From positions 310,001 through 374,000 of the forward strand of contig JANEZZ010000522.1 in assembly GCA_026122225.1 (NCBI GenBank): a DNA stretch of 64,000 nt, read 5' to 3'. The DNA comes from Heloderma charlesbogerti (lineage: Eukaryota; Chordata; Lepidosauria; Squamata; Helodermatidae). Under the pieces are notes generated by a model. That model ran no database searches and was not told the DNA's origin. It was given only the letters and a program-made list of their open reading frames with translations. Made by a program: the position numbers and the translations under genes. Positions 13,801-27,700 of the stretch are shown in pieces; position 1 is the stretch's first letter; every line of letters starts with the position of its first letter.

Positions 13801-16800
13801 GCTGGAGGTAGAGGAAAACTGGTGTACAGCATAAAGGGTTTATTTTGGTGGCATGTGGTGGGATAACCTACAGCGTTTTTTTCACATGTTGGTTTTAGAA
13901 CTACATTTATTGACTGCTAGAACATCTAACCAGAAGAAACTCAGAAGCACAGGACTTTCTAGAACAAAACCCAAACTATCAAGAATTTTTCATTGCAAAT
14001 GACAACTCTAGTCATATGTTGGGAAACTGAGCATGGCTCAGAGCATCCCTAAATGTCTATCAATAAAAGATAAATTTGATCAATAATTTTAATAAGCCAT
14101 GGAATATATAACTATGCTGAGACCTTACACAAATGATTTAAAAAACCATTTTTCCTCCATGTCTTCAAAATTTCCAGAAATTTTACATCTCTAGTCTTAC
14201 AGAAAAGTCTTCCTACTGTGTAATATTTAGAAATAATTTTGAGGGAGAAAATCTGTGAACACCTTGTCTTAATCATTTTATTCACCATTCTAAAAGAAAA
14301 TATTTTGTAATCCAAAATTGTTTAATTTTCAGAAAAACAAAACCAAAAAAGATCTGTGGGGAGAAACCAGCTTTTTTCTGGTTTCATCCAGGTGTTTTCA
14401 GGACATTCACATCTCTATTTGGAGGTACTCTTGGATCCAGTGTTGCTTCTGGATGGTCTGGTGGGGGGGGGGTTGGCCTGGAGTGCTGTTGTCCACCTTT
14501 GGTTGGTGCACCAGCTGTATCCTATCTGTGCAAAGGTGAATCTGGCCACAGTGGTCCATGCCTTAATCACCACACATTCAGATTATTGCAACATGCTCTG
14601 TGTGGTGCTGCCCTTGAAAATTGTTCAGAAACTACAGCTACGCAACTACAGCTACAAACTACACAAGGTCCAGATAGTTGTTGGTGTGTGTTTTATAGTC
14701 TACGTGACACCAGTCTTGAAACAGTTCCACTGTCTTTGTGATTGTTCCCAAGCCCAATTCAAGGTACTTATTCTTACCTATAAATCCCTAAATGGCCTGG
14801 ATATCAACATAAGAAGAGTCAAGCTGGATCAGACCAAGGGTCCATCTAGACCAGCATTCTGTTCACACAGTGGCCAACCAGCTGCCCATGGAAACCCATA
14901 AGTAGGACATGAGTGCAACAGCACCCTCCCACCCATGTTTTTAGTGATTAATGCCACTCTTTAATTTTAGAAAGTTCCCCTGTTTTATTGCAGTGTACAT
15001 ATTTTCTCAGTTTCGTTTTAGTTTCGTTTGGCTTTTCAATAAAACACCTTGAACACTCATTGTGTGGAGGGGTGATTCAGAATTACATCCAATAAATACA
15101 TGAATATTGGTTATCATTGTGATTCCCCTGAGCCCTCTAAAGCCCAGCCAGCTCTCTAGTTTATCAAGGAGCTGTGGGCTAGGAAACCGGCAGGATGACC
15201 ACTAGAATGCAGATGATGCAAATCTCACAGTGGCTACGACTGAACACAAGCACATTTTTGTGCTTACTTTGTGGCATTGTTGCTGGCAAAGTGGTTGTAC
15301 TTCTCTGCCTCCACTGCATTCTTGAGTCGCTGTCCAACAGAGCTTTTCCAGGTCAGGAATGCGCTATTAAAATCAGACACTGGTGGAGATGGAGCAGAGC
15401 CCTCAGAGGCCTTCTGTTGATGGGAGATATGGGCGGGGAGAGTCCTTGACCTCTCAGCGCCTTTTGATACATCAAGCATGGTATTTTGCTGGACAGGCTC
15501 GGCAGGTTGGGTGTAGGGGGAGATATGGTGATTCCACTACTATCTGTAGTGTTGGTTTCAGAAAACATCATTGGATTATTTCTGCTCAGCTACATGGCAC
15601 TTGTGTTGTGTTCTCTTACAAGGTTCTATTTTATTCTCCGTGTTTTTTTAACACCTATATGAAGCTGCTGAGTGACGTCAGAGAGCTTGGAGCGAAGTGT
15701 CACCAGTATGCTGATGATGCTCAGCTTTAGCTGTTGTTGCTGTTGTTGTTGCTTAATAAGCCGCCTTTTAGGGGAAACCCTCCCAAGGCAGCATTCAAAA
15801 TGTCAAATCACAAAATGTTCTCTGTCATGCAAGTCAAGTGAGGCGTTGAACTGGTGCCTGGATGAAGACCAATAAACCACAGGTGAATCCTGAGAAGATG
15901 GAGGCCCTGTGGGAGGTGGTTCTTATGTCTGGGAAATGGATGTGCAGCCTGTTCTTGATGAGGTAGAATTCCCTCTGAAAGGCAAGGTACACAGCTTGGG
16001 GGTGTTCCTTGATCCAGCTTTGAGGCCTAGGTGGTCTCTGTTGGTTGGTGTGGCTTTTGCAAGCTTCGCCTGGTTTGCCAGCTATGACAGTATCGCTGTG
16101 GTAACCTTTGGTAACCTCCCAGTTGAATTACTGTAATGTGTTATATGAGTGGCTGCCCTTAAAGATGACCTGGAAGCTTCAGCTAGTACAGAATGTGGCT
16201 GCCAGAATTTTAAATGGTACAGCTTAGGTGGAATACACCAGTTCTGAAGGAGCTACACTGCTGCATATCTACTTCCTAGCCCAGTTAAAGGTGCTGGTGC
16301 TTACCTTTAAAGCCCTCAGTGGCTTGGGATCCAAATGCCTAATATAGCAAGTCTCTCTATATTATGCTGCCCATGTCTTAAGTTCTTCAGGAGGGGCTCT
16401 CATTAGAGGAAATCATCATTAGAGGAAATATGCTGTGTGCAACAAGGGACAGAGCCTTCTCTGTTGTGATACCACCATAGGCTTAAACTGGTTCTGGCAT
16501 TGCAGTCTCTTCAGTGCCAGCCCAAAATTTATTTGCCTAGACATTTTAAGTCAAGTTAGGTTGGTTAGTCCATTTTAGACTGTTTTAGCTGCCTCTCAGC
16601 TGTTTTATTATGAAGATTTTAAAAATTGTTACTGTATATTCTATTTTTATATGACTAGTTCTGGTCATACACATTGTAAACCACTCTAGTATCCAAATGG
16701 ATGAAGGGTAGTTTAAAGATATTTTAATAAGAATTATTATTATTATTATTATTATAAAGAAGATTTGGGCTTTCTGCCTTTCTAGAATTGGTGCATGCAG

Positions 16801-19800
16801 AATTAGTTTGTTCAGTTCTTCACACCTTAAATTACACAGCAGTTTGAGTTCCACTCATAACAAAGCATGCAATAATCTTATTATTCATGAACCGCCCAGA
16901 GACTTCCAACTATTGGGCAGTATAGAAATGTAATAAATAAATGAGGTGGCGGGGTTGGGTCTAAAAACTAAGCAAATCAAATGTGCTGTCTGTCTCAAGC
17001 CTTCTAAGCTTGTAATATGTATTTACATCCTCCTCCAACCTGGTGCCCACCTGATGTGTTGGACTATAACACTCATCTCCAGCCAGTATGGCCATTACTG
17101 GCTAGGGCTGGTGGAAGTTGTAGTCCAACATATCTGGAGGGCACCAGGCTGTGGGAGGCTGTATCTTAGGTGCCCTTTTCTGAAGCAAGAACTGTCTTCA
17201 CAGAGACCTGGTTCACATGTAACAAGAAGCCACCATGAGTTAATTTTTCCACCGGCCTTCTTGTTCTGGCAGTGGTCGCCATTTTGAACATTTGACCTGT
17301 TATGGGGGCATGCCATAGCTTGTCGTTACATGCAAACGCAGTGACTGTGGGTTGTTGGGGTGGTTAAAAAGCCACCTGCAGCCCTAAAACAGCCCATGGA
17401 TTCTGGGTATCTTGTCAACAATCCCAAGAACCCACCCTCGCCAGGTTTGCACGTAACAACAAGATGTTGCTTGAATATTCAAAATAGTGGCCAGCAGTGC
17501 AACATAAAGCCCTGTGGGGGAATTTACCCACGGCAGCTTCTCATTACGTGCAAATGGGTCCAGATTCTCCAGCGATGTGAAACACCCAGGCATCCTCTAC
17601 AGGTACCCCTTTATGTGTTTATCTTTGATTGGCCCTTCTGTAGGGATGAGAGCCCACGTGATCTTTGTTCTTTGCAAAACCTAATGGAAAAGTCCCACAA
17701 TGAGAGAAGAATGGTGACACCAATTCGGGACATGAAATATTCTAGGGTTTTTTGGGGAGAGGCACAAAAGCATGCTTACAAAATAAGTCCATTGTCCTTG
17801 TGGGCAAGAGTGCCTTCCCTTTCAGATACCTAAAATAATCCACCCCCACCCCTTGCTGGCATCAGGCCACCAGCTATATAGTTAACTGATTAGCCAGGGA
17901 GAAAGGTATACAAAACTATCAGAAGTCTGATGAATTGAAACAGCAGGAAGAGAACTATTGATTAGGAGAAGGATGCATTGATATCAAGGTATTGTAAAGG
18001 TTACTGCTAGTCTGTTTCATTTCTTTGTAAAAGGTAAGTTTTGGCAATTTAAAGAATTGGCATAAGGCAAGTATGGAACTCTCTGCTTTCATTTTCTGGG
18101 AGAGGAGGATGTTGGTACTAAGAATTCCCCAACCACTCACCCTTGCTGGCTTTAGACATCACGACAACCAGTACCCAGTGGGGATAATTAGACAACTAAT
18201 TAGGCAACTTGCGACCAGCACGCACGGGGAGGGAAAATAAGCTACCATGGTGGTGGCTTATTTTCCCTCTGTGATCGTGCAAACCGGTCATAGTCTCACC
18301 TGGTATAAGGCATCTTCCGATATTATAAATCACACGTGGCCCCATGGCTGTTTTGATGACCCCTGCTGTCCCCACTTTTTAACCACCCCAACAGCCCACA
18401 GTCACTGCGTTTGCACGTAATGACAAGCTATGGCATGCCCCCATAACAGGTCAAATGTTCAATGTTCACTGTCCCCACTGAATTTGTCATACTGGCATAA
18501 AAAAAGCAGTGATTTTGCGAAGAAACAAGGTGCACAGGGACAGCATGCCTTGTTTGCAAGCGGAATCACGCTTCTAGAAGCCTCTCAGGAGTGCAATGCT
18601 GTTTTCAAACAAGGTGCATGCTCCCTGGAGGCCTTGTCCGCTTTCAAAATTGCTGTTTTTCAGGGGGTGGGGGACGTCATGTCAAATTCAATGGCAGTTT
18701 TGGTGGCAGTGATTTTGACAGCAAGGGTGGGGTGTGCACTTCTCCCCCGAACACCTGGAAATTGCCCACCCCTGTTCCAAACAGAATAAGGACCTATGTC
18801 CTGATTAATCTCTTTCCATGCCCACACCTGCCTCCACCAATCCCCATTGGCTCATGGCTAGCTTCCTATTCTGAATGCAGGGCTGTCATAAAGAAGAAAG
18901 TTTATTTACTTGTTTCATTTATATCCTGCCTTTCCTCTAGGGAGCCCAAGGTAGCATACATGATCCTTTCCCCCATTTTATCCTCACAACAACCCTGTGA
19001 GGTAGGTTAGGTTGAGAGTCAGCTCACTCAGTGAGCTTCATGGCCAAGTGGGGACTAGAACTTGAGTCTCCCAATCCTAGTCCAGTACTCTAACCACAAT
19101 ACCACATTGGCTCTGAAGTTCTTGCCTTTCCTCAGTATTCTCAGCTGTGCAGTTCACCGCTCAGCATGAACATTTGTCAAGCTAATTGTCTGTACATCCC
19201 CGTTAAAGGCAGCCCATTGTTATGACAACTGCAGTCCAACACATGTGGAGGGCACCAGGTTGGAGAATGCTGAGCTAAAGGAATGCTTGGGACTTGAAAC
19301 TCTGAGGCTTAGATCTGGTCCTGTTCTCATTGTATACATTCAGTGAATGCATTCTTAGCCACAGTTTCCCATCTCTAATATTGTGGTGGCGGCATAACAC
19401 CTGGGGTACAGAAAGGTTGTAGGAATTTACTGAGGTGATGATGCCAAGGAATTTTGCTCATGTTATTTACATAGCAAATAGGAAGTTATTGGACCATGTC
19501 AGCACTGCATTACATACTCTAGGCTGGGGAGATGGAAAGAGGGAGAAATTGCATTAGTAGCTCTTGTGAAGCAAAGAGGATCTGATTTTAGAACTGGGGC
19601 CCTCCTGTCTTTCTCTTCTTAGCTGCTTAGCTACACCAAGTTTGGGAGGGAGGAATTAAATCTTTAACCTTGGCCTGGAGATAGGGTTATTCCCTGGCAG
19701 GTGTGTAGTCAGTAGTTCTGTGATGTATGGAGGGAACAGTGTGAAATCCAGGCCAAGGCCAAGTAAACAGAAGCTGAAGCTTTCCTCCCCACCCCTTCTT

Positions 19801-22800
19801 GCCTCATGACATGCATGATCAGGGACTTCCCACTTAGACACCAAAATATCCCCACTTCTCTGTGTGTAAGTGCATCTTAGTCTTTGTGGTGATTCGGTAG
19901 ACATAGTACTTCCATGAATCATGCTCAGGGCTGTGTGTGCTCCATGTTTCAGATAAATTAATTAAAATTCTGTACCAAGGTAACCTGAGTTCTGCTCCAA
20001 GAAAACTAAATTATGTGACCTGTATAAATTATGCAAGTAAGATCTTCATGCACTTGTTCATAATATCTAATTCTGTTATCTGTAAGCCATGAGGAGAAGC
20101 AAAGAGCAGTATGGTATCCTGGAGCCTTCCTGACATGTCCTCCAAATCCTTTCTCTGTCACCTGCCCCCCCCAACTAACTTTGATATTCTACCAGGTGTT
20201 GCTCATCCATTTTCAATCCTACTTTTCCAGCCAGTAAGGACTAGAAACATAATGTTTATTTCTTAACAAACCTTCAGTTCTCACTTAATGCCTTTTGCAC
20301 TTAGAACCAAATGTTGTGCTTGTGTTATGTGCTTGTGGAAAGTACCCAGTCCTTGCTCATGCCTGTAATTTGGCATTTATGAGAGATGCTTTGTCAGCTG
20401 ACAGAACTCGGAAGCTTATACGTTCAAAAAATCACCCCGTTGAAAATATTGTGTGGTGTGTCGTTCTGTTTTCTCTGCTGAAAAAGGGTCTGTCCTTCAG
20501 CTGGTTACATCCACCACTACGGTAATGTTTTTTACATCCACCACTAAGGTAATATTCACTCAGTAGCCTGTAGCTGGCAGGTGTCTATTTAACATCTTGT
20601 GCAAGTGGATTTCTGAGGCCTGGTCTACACATACAGCAAAATGAGGTGGTGGAATCCTGCGGTAATAGAGTGGGCTTCAGGTTGAAGGTAGGGAATGCCA
20701 CTCTTTCAACTATCCCATATTTAAAAGAAAACTCCCTGAAAGCTAGCATTTTGAGGTGAGAGGTTCAAGCCTGTCCCACTCTCTGCTGCCTTGGTTTTCT
20801 ATTTGTAGGTTGTGCTTTTTTAAACACAAGGGAACATTTAAAAACATGATTGATTGCTCAACTGCAGTCTGAGGTGGAGTAGGCCATTCTACCACCTCAT
20901 TCTACTGCATATGTAGTTTAGGCCCCATTTCCTAGATAACCTTTGCAGTGGGGGAGCTACTGCTCTTATTTTACACAGAGCCATCAGTGGATGCTTTCAG
21001 AGTTATATAGGCAAAACAAGACCAGTCCCTCCTGCAAAGGAGCTTATAATATAATCTAACCATGTGCTTTGGTCCCACATCCCTCTGTTAAAGTATGAAG
21101 AAATAGGAACTACATGGGACAGGTGCCATGGCATGGTTCCTCCTTTTCATACGTTACTTGAGTGACTTGGGACCAGATCATATGGAAGTACCTCCCGTTC
21201 TGAAAAAGTGACATTTGAATTCCCCTGCCACCCAGTAAAGTACATTTTGGGGGGAATCTTTCCATTTCAGTGTTAAAACTGAGAGGCTGTTTATCTAAAA
21301 ATCTTCCTGAAGCTTGTGATTGACCACCCTCGCTCTAGAATGGGAATTGCTGTCTTTGCTAGCTGTTGTGGGGAATTTTGGGGGGAAGTGGCTTGGTAGG
21401 AGTCCCAGAGAATCCTGTTTTTTCTCTCGCAGTTTTGCTTGACTCTGGCAGTTAAAAGCAGCAGTGGTTAAAGTTCAGTCCAAATTGCCTTGGAAAGTCC
21501 CTGCTCCTAAGAGCTCTTATCTGCTGCATATTCGCTAGGAAGGAAGGATGATACACCTCTAGCCACACTGAGAACTACAGGGTGTAGAATATCTGCAAGG
21601 ATAAGCTCAGCAAATGTGTGCAAACAAGAGCAAGTGAAATTGTAGTGATCTGGCACCCTGGACATAACTAAGCCAGGGCATAGTTAAGAACAGGCATAGA
21701 CAACCTGGCGTCCTGTAGACGTTCTGGACTACAACTCCTATCATCCCCTGCCACTCATGCTGGGTTGGAATGATGGGGGGCTGTAGTCCAAAACATCTGA
21801 AAGGCACTAGGTTGGGGAAGGCTGCCTTAGATCTTGTCAGCTCCGCTAAGCCTCTAACTGACGTAATGTGTTGCCAAAGTACTGACATTTCTCATGCACA
21901 TTTTTGTTACCTTTCAGGGGTGGGGGATAATGCTGTTCAGAAGATGGTTTGGGGATGCTTTCTGTACAAGTAATAAATTAGAGTATTATGACATCTGAAA
22001 TCAAATGTTGGATTTGTGGATTAATTAGGTGAATGGTATTGCTCTTTCCAGAGTTCCACTTCAAACTAGGTCCCGTCCCACCCCCCCACCCCCGGTTGAT
22101 TTCCCTGTACCATGTGATGGCAAACCAGAAGGCTCCTGCCAACATTGTGAACCATTCTTTTCAGAAGGGAGATGTAGGCTGGAGACAGGGTCCCTCCCTG
22201 AGACTTGAAGGTGGTCTAATGGAGGGATCACCTCTCTTGTAGGGTGTACATTTATCCTTGTCTGCCTCTGGTAAGCCAGGTTTTGTGAGGGTTTTCTATT
22301 GTTCTAAAACACTGTCAAACCTGTTTGACCAGAAGCAGTGGTGGGACTCAAGTGAGGGTTAGTTATGTTAGTCGCAGCAAAAATAACAAAGAGCCCTGTG
22401 GCACCTTAAGGACTAACAAATTTATCCTGGCATAAGCTTTTGTGGACACTGTTCATTTCATCGGATGTGTGAGATGTTACCCTCAACCTGGCAAATTAAT
22501 ATACACATGCTGGGGGTGAGGGAATTTAAACCGTATGGTCAGAGGAAACTGAAATGCAAAAAATACCATTTGGACTAGAGGCCTCTCTCAAACCACATTC
22601 ACTTCTTTAATACTGTTGCCTGTCTTTAGCCTTTGGCTCCCCACCCCCTAAATTAACTTTTCCACCATTTTGTTGCTTCTATATCAACAGTAAGTAAAGG
22701 AAATACAGAAATATTAAGAGATTTTAAGCTATTGTTCTAATTATATTTAAGGTGTTTCATATCATCATGCTTTAAAGATAGACTTGAGATGTGATTCATA

Positions 22801-24722
22801 TAATCCAGGTGCCTCCTGTTTTGTTTGCTAGGATAGCAGTTATTTAAGGTACTAATTAGGAGCTTACCAAATGTGAAGCTAGATAGCTCATATCTAAGGT
22901 CTTGCAAAGTCCGAATATGGAGACCAGTTGCAGATCTTGTAGGGGAAGCAGAGTTGTGGTTTTTAAAATGTTTTGCTTCTGGCAATTTGTTTTAGCCAGG
23001 CTTGTAAATAGCCATTTGCCCTACTGCCACAACAAAACCACAACAAAAATGAAACTTGTCTGTGGGTCATTAGTAAAATCAGGTGCTCCCCACCAAGAGT
23101 AGGAGGTTTGGGGTCTACTCCACTCCATTCAACCATTTATGATGGTAATTTGCATGAAGACTAGAGCTATAAAGGCAGGGAAGAGCCTAGATAAGAAGTG
23201 ACTTATACATGGAAAGTTTTTCTCCAAATATGCTCCAATGTTTCCACACAATTTCCTGTTCTGTTGTCATGTTCACTGGCTCTAGTTTCTCATGGATCAT
23301 CTGCAATTTTACTGGTCTGCTATAAATAGAAACTGGCACCACTTTAAATACATTTTGCATATGAACCAAAGTGCTGTTGAGGTGACTTGCAGACCGGTTT
23401 TAACATGTTTATTCAGAAGTATAATTGCCAAGTTCTTTTATTTTCCTCTTAATTTTTTTTTAAACCGGCCTTGCTCCTCTGCCTTCCAACATCAACTGGA
23501 AATGTAGACAGTGTCAAAGGTGAGGCTTTGGGGGCTGTAAAGGAATGGCAAATGTACCCTGAAGTTAAAAAAAAAAAAAGATGTCTCAGTATGGCTTAAA
23601 AAAAACAACCCCGAAGCCTTATGAAATCAAAGTGACTGCATGCAGATGCAAGCCATAGGAGCAGCCCAGCCTCTTTCTTCCCTCCGCGGTGGCCTTCCTT
23701 CAGCCCTCTACGAGCAAGCGCAGCTGTGCAACAGGCTCCTTTGACCCTCCCCCACCTGTTGCTGAGGCAACTGTGGTGGGCAGGGAAATTCCCCATGTCC
23801 ATGTGACCTTGGGCTTCCCCTGGGGCCTTGCCTGCTGCCTGAACCGCAGAGGCAGAGGATCGTCTGACGGGAGCAGAAATGTTCATAAGAGCCCAGCTGC
23901 CACGATTTCAGCTGCCACATGGAGGTCTCTTCACAGAATTCATGCACTTTCCTCCAACACATCCCCAGGCAGGGCTGTTCCTTAGGCCTTTGGGTGCCTC
24001 TTGGACAGGCCCCCCGTTGTGTCTCGATTCCTTCCCCCCCCCCACTACTCCCCCTTCTTTCCTGGCTGCTCCATGGCCTGCCAATACCCTCTCACTCCTC
24101 CGTTGCCTCTGTGGAAATCCCCTTTGTAGACTTATTGGATGCAGAAGTGCTTTGTACTGCACAGTAAAAACGATTCTTTAATTTTCAGATGCATTGTAAT
24201 TTTGAATAGGTTGGTTAGCTAACGGGAAATGTCTTGTAGTCTGAAGTGCTCCATATCAATGCAAGTATACAGTTTTTTAAAAGCTGGTTATTCTGGAATT
24301 ATGCAGGGTGAACATGTGCCCATTTTTTAAAAAGGAGAAATTGACTTGGAAATCACGGGGTTTTAGAAACGGTTTAATTTAAGTTGATTTGCTGACTTTA
24401 GTGCATGTTTAGTATATCATGTTTATGAAGTTACATTTGCTTTTCTGTCCTTGATCTCTATACAGTATAACCTTGTTTATCTCTCACATAAGAATTGTTA
24501 TGTGCGAGCTTTTGTGTATGAAACTTGACTGGGCAAGTCAAGTCAAGTCTAGGCAAGTCTTCCTCAGTTATGGCCATCTTTAGTTTCTTCTGCTAGTGGC
24601 TAGGTATTAGTGGTATAAAGGATTTGAAATCTTTGGTACAGCATGGTTAACCTTCCCTTCCCCACATGTTACAACATCCCCTCTTCCATTGGTGCTCATG
24701 GAAGCTCCTCCCTCCCCAGCTT

Positions 24723-24759
<37 letters not shown>

Positions 24760-27700
24760 AGGGAGGGAGGGAGAGCTCATGATAAATTTTACCAGCCATT
24801 CATTTTTGTGCATTTTTTCACACCTGTTCCTAATTGTTGCAAATTAATTGTAATTGCAAATTAAGAGTAAATGAATAATTACTGATTTAGGATGGAAATA
24901 CATTTTATTTTGTGTGGTGTGATTTGGATAGGAAGCTAATTGGCTTTGCTTTCTGTGAAATTTAAATACATCCTAGTACATCTGAATTTGAATATGTAAC
25001 TATAAATTAGCATATGTACATTTTATGTAGACTTGTGTCCTATGGGTTTGGGCCCCGAATATTTTAAGTGCCTTGCAGAGCCCCTAGTAGCAACTTTTTC
25101 AGGACTACCCAGATGTGAAAAGGGAATAACTTATTGTGGTAGGGACGCTTGATTGGCGTTCCATGCAAGTTATAGGCATGGGATTCCGACTCTGTTGAGG
25201 ATTTCCATCCAGCTTCTGTTTTGACTGCACAGGAATAGGTGAGGAATAGTGTGAACTTTTTGTCATGAGTGCTTCCTGTCCGTGGCGTTGCCATCGGGGC
25301 CATGGTCTCTGCTTTTTCTCCATGTAGGCGATCTTGATGGAGGAATCTGAAAAAATGGCTCTTGATGGAGAGAGTCCGTGAGTCCTCAACTCCCCTGTGG
25401 TTTTCCACAGAACATGGATGCTGTGGTTTTCAATAAATCCTTGCTGACTTCTAGCCTGTGGCTGCCATTCACTAGGCCAGTTGTGTGAATGCCAGTGCCA
25501 CCATATGTTGCAGTCGGCAAGTTTCGCATTTAGCACACCATCGCAGCTGCAGTTTTTTGAGCAGTTCAATAGCATGTTAAATGCTGGAAGGTAGCAACTG
25601 ATAAGCACAGTTGCCATGTGCTAAAAGGGTTGTTGGAATTGGCCCTAAATTCTAGAATATGGGTGTGGCTCAGTCTTAATTGATGCTCAGCTGTCTCATA
25701 ATACCTGAACAGAAGAATTCAGTTGTGCCTTCTCCATTTCTTGCTAATTCTGGTTGGATTGGGATTAGATACTACACCCCTGGTCCCTCCCACCTCTGCC
25801 TCCCACCTGCCTTTCAACCCAAGAATGAGAAACTCTCCTGTTTTTAAAGAGAAAGCAAGTCTTTATGGGTCCAGCTTTGTCCACAATTTTAGGCTTGAAT
25901 TCTGGAAGGATTGTATTTGCCTTGCAAACTACTGATTAAGATGCTGGGACAGTTGCTGGGAACCTGCACTTAGCTGGGTGACCACCATGAATTTCCAGGC
26001 ACATATCTCCCCTTCAAATGTCCATGTTCACGATAAGCTGCAAGCAGTAAACTCATTTGTCGTGTAAAGTGTATGTTGGCCTGTGAAAAGATATAAGCAT
26101 GCAAAACTGTTCAGGAAGAGGCATAACTACTGCACTGTATACGTATGCAAGTCTGTCATAGTTTTTCAATAAGCAAGTGTGTCAGTTGACTGTTCCAAGA
26201 GTTAAGTGCAAGCAAGCAACTAAGGATTTGCCCTTTAGGAACATTTTGCTTGCTTCAAGGGAGTGTATTCACAGTTGTAGGCTGGCATGACTTAGGCACT
26301 GCACCACAGTCTAATCCCTCTTCTCCCTTTCAGGTTGCTGCACCTGGCGATCATCCACTGTGTGCCCTCTTTAGCACTCTGCTGCATTGCCCAATTGCCT
26401 AACGAGGTTTTGGAGATCCAGAATGACTTATTCCAGGTGTGTAGTGGGGGATGTGGGGAGGGTTCATTGTTTCTTGTTGGGAAAAGGAAAACTTCTGGGT
26501 GGTGAGAACCTGAGGCATTCTCTTGCAGCAGGTAGTAGCAAGAGACAGGTGGTGTGTCTAACTACCTGAACGCTCCCCCCCCCCCCCGTTCTTGGTGCAG
26601 CCCTCTTGCCCCATGTTTTCCAAGTCCAGCGAGCAGGCACACACAGACACATTATGCTGCTTTTTGCAACATTCTTAGAGGTTTCACTGGAATTTGCCCT
26701 TTGTGTCTCATGCCATGGAGTCCTTGGCACTCTTATTGTCAGTGGTCCCAATCCAACTTTAGTCACGTGCAACACCTTGTGGCCTGAATTAGGGATACAC
26801 ATCCCCACCTGGGACAAAAGACACATCTGGCTAGTTCTGTGGGGTCCAAGTGAGCCTTGGGATCCTATTTGTATCTGCCTCAGGAGAGTGTGTAGAAATC
26901 TCCTTTCACAAGTGGACCTCATTTACTGAATCAGAGCACTTGTTTGTCAGTAAGAGCATGCAAGCTTTTAAGTAGAAACCTAGCATCTACTGCTTATTTT
27001 TTGTACAGGGCTAGATTTAAAAACATTCTCATTCATTATCTCTCTCTCTCTCTCTTTCTCTCTCTCAAAGTTCTTCATTGGGGTAATCCAAATTCTGCAA
27101 CCTGTATAAATTACATAGCTGCTTATTTTGAATAGATTTTTCCCGTTTCTGCTAGTCATGGGAAGAGGTAAGGAGTTACGCAGAGTACTGATGCCCCCTG
27201 ACAATTAAACATTCTACTAAGCCCCCCACTGCCCACTTCACTAGGAATCACCAGGCATTGCCCACATTCTCTCCTCAGGAGGAGATTTTCAGGATGCTAT
27301 ATTCTGCATCCATTACTAAATTTTGTATTTTTGTGGTGGAATTGCAGCATACAGTCAGTTCAGGTTTGGCCCCTGTCTTCTTTCTCCCCCAACCCCACTC
27401 AACCTGTGTCACACTCTCTGCCATTTACAGACTCCACTTCACCTGTCTGTGTACCTGGAACAGTCCAGAGTGGTGCAAGCACTAGTCCTGAAAGGGGTGA
27501 ACACAGCATTGCAAGACCGCAATGGAAACACCCCACTGCACTTGGCCTGTGAGCTGCAGAATCTGGAGTGTGTGCAGCTGCTGTTGCTGCAGGACCCGAT
27601 CTCTGATAAGAACCTGGAGGCTAGAAAGACCCTTCAAGATCTGCAACTCCAGAACTGGCAAGGTGAGAAGTAAAGATTGATCTGTATGTGTGTGTCTAGT

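Larger units (their letters stand above)
22490..26330. other. NFKBIE intron 1, repeat-poor distal part
   Basis: No gene or clear mobile element is recognised. It holds a (GT)n-(GGGA)n microsatellite (24725-24774), the GC-rich patch with the kappaB-like site near 23.8 kb, and a 170-codon open frame on the minus strand (25105-25617) of unknown meaning. Confidence 0.4.

Noticed and set aside
14356..14901. 181-codon open frame as a host gene
   Set aside because: The translation matches the thumb region of L2-clade LINE ORF2, then crosses into a reversed CR1-like tail.
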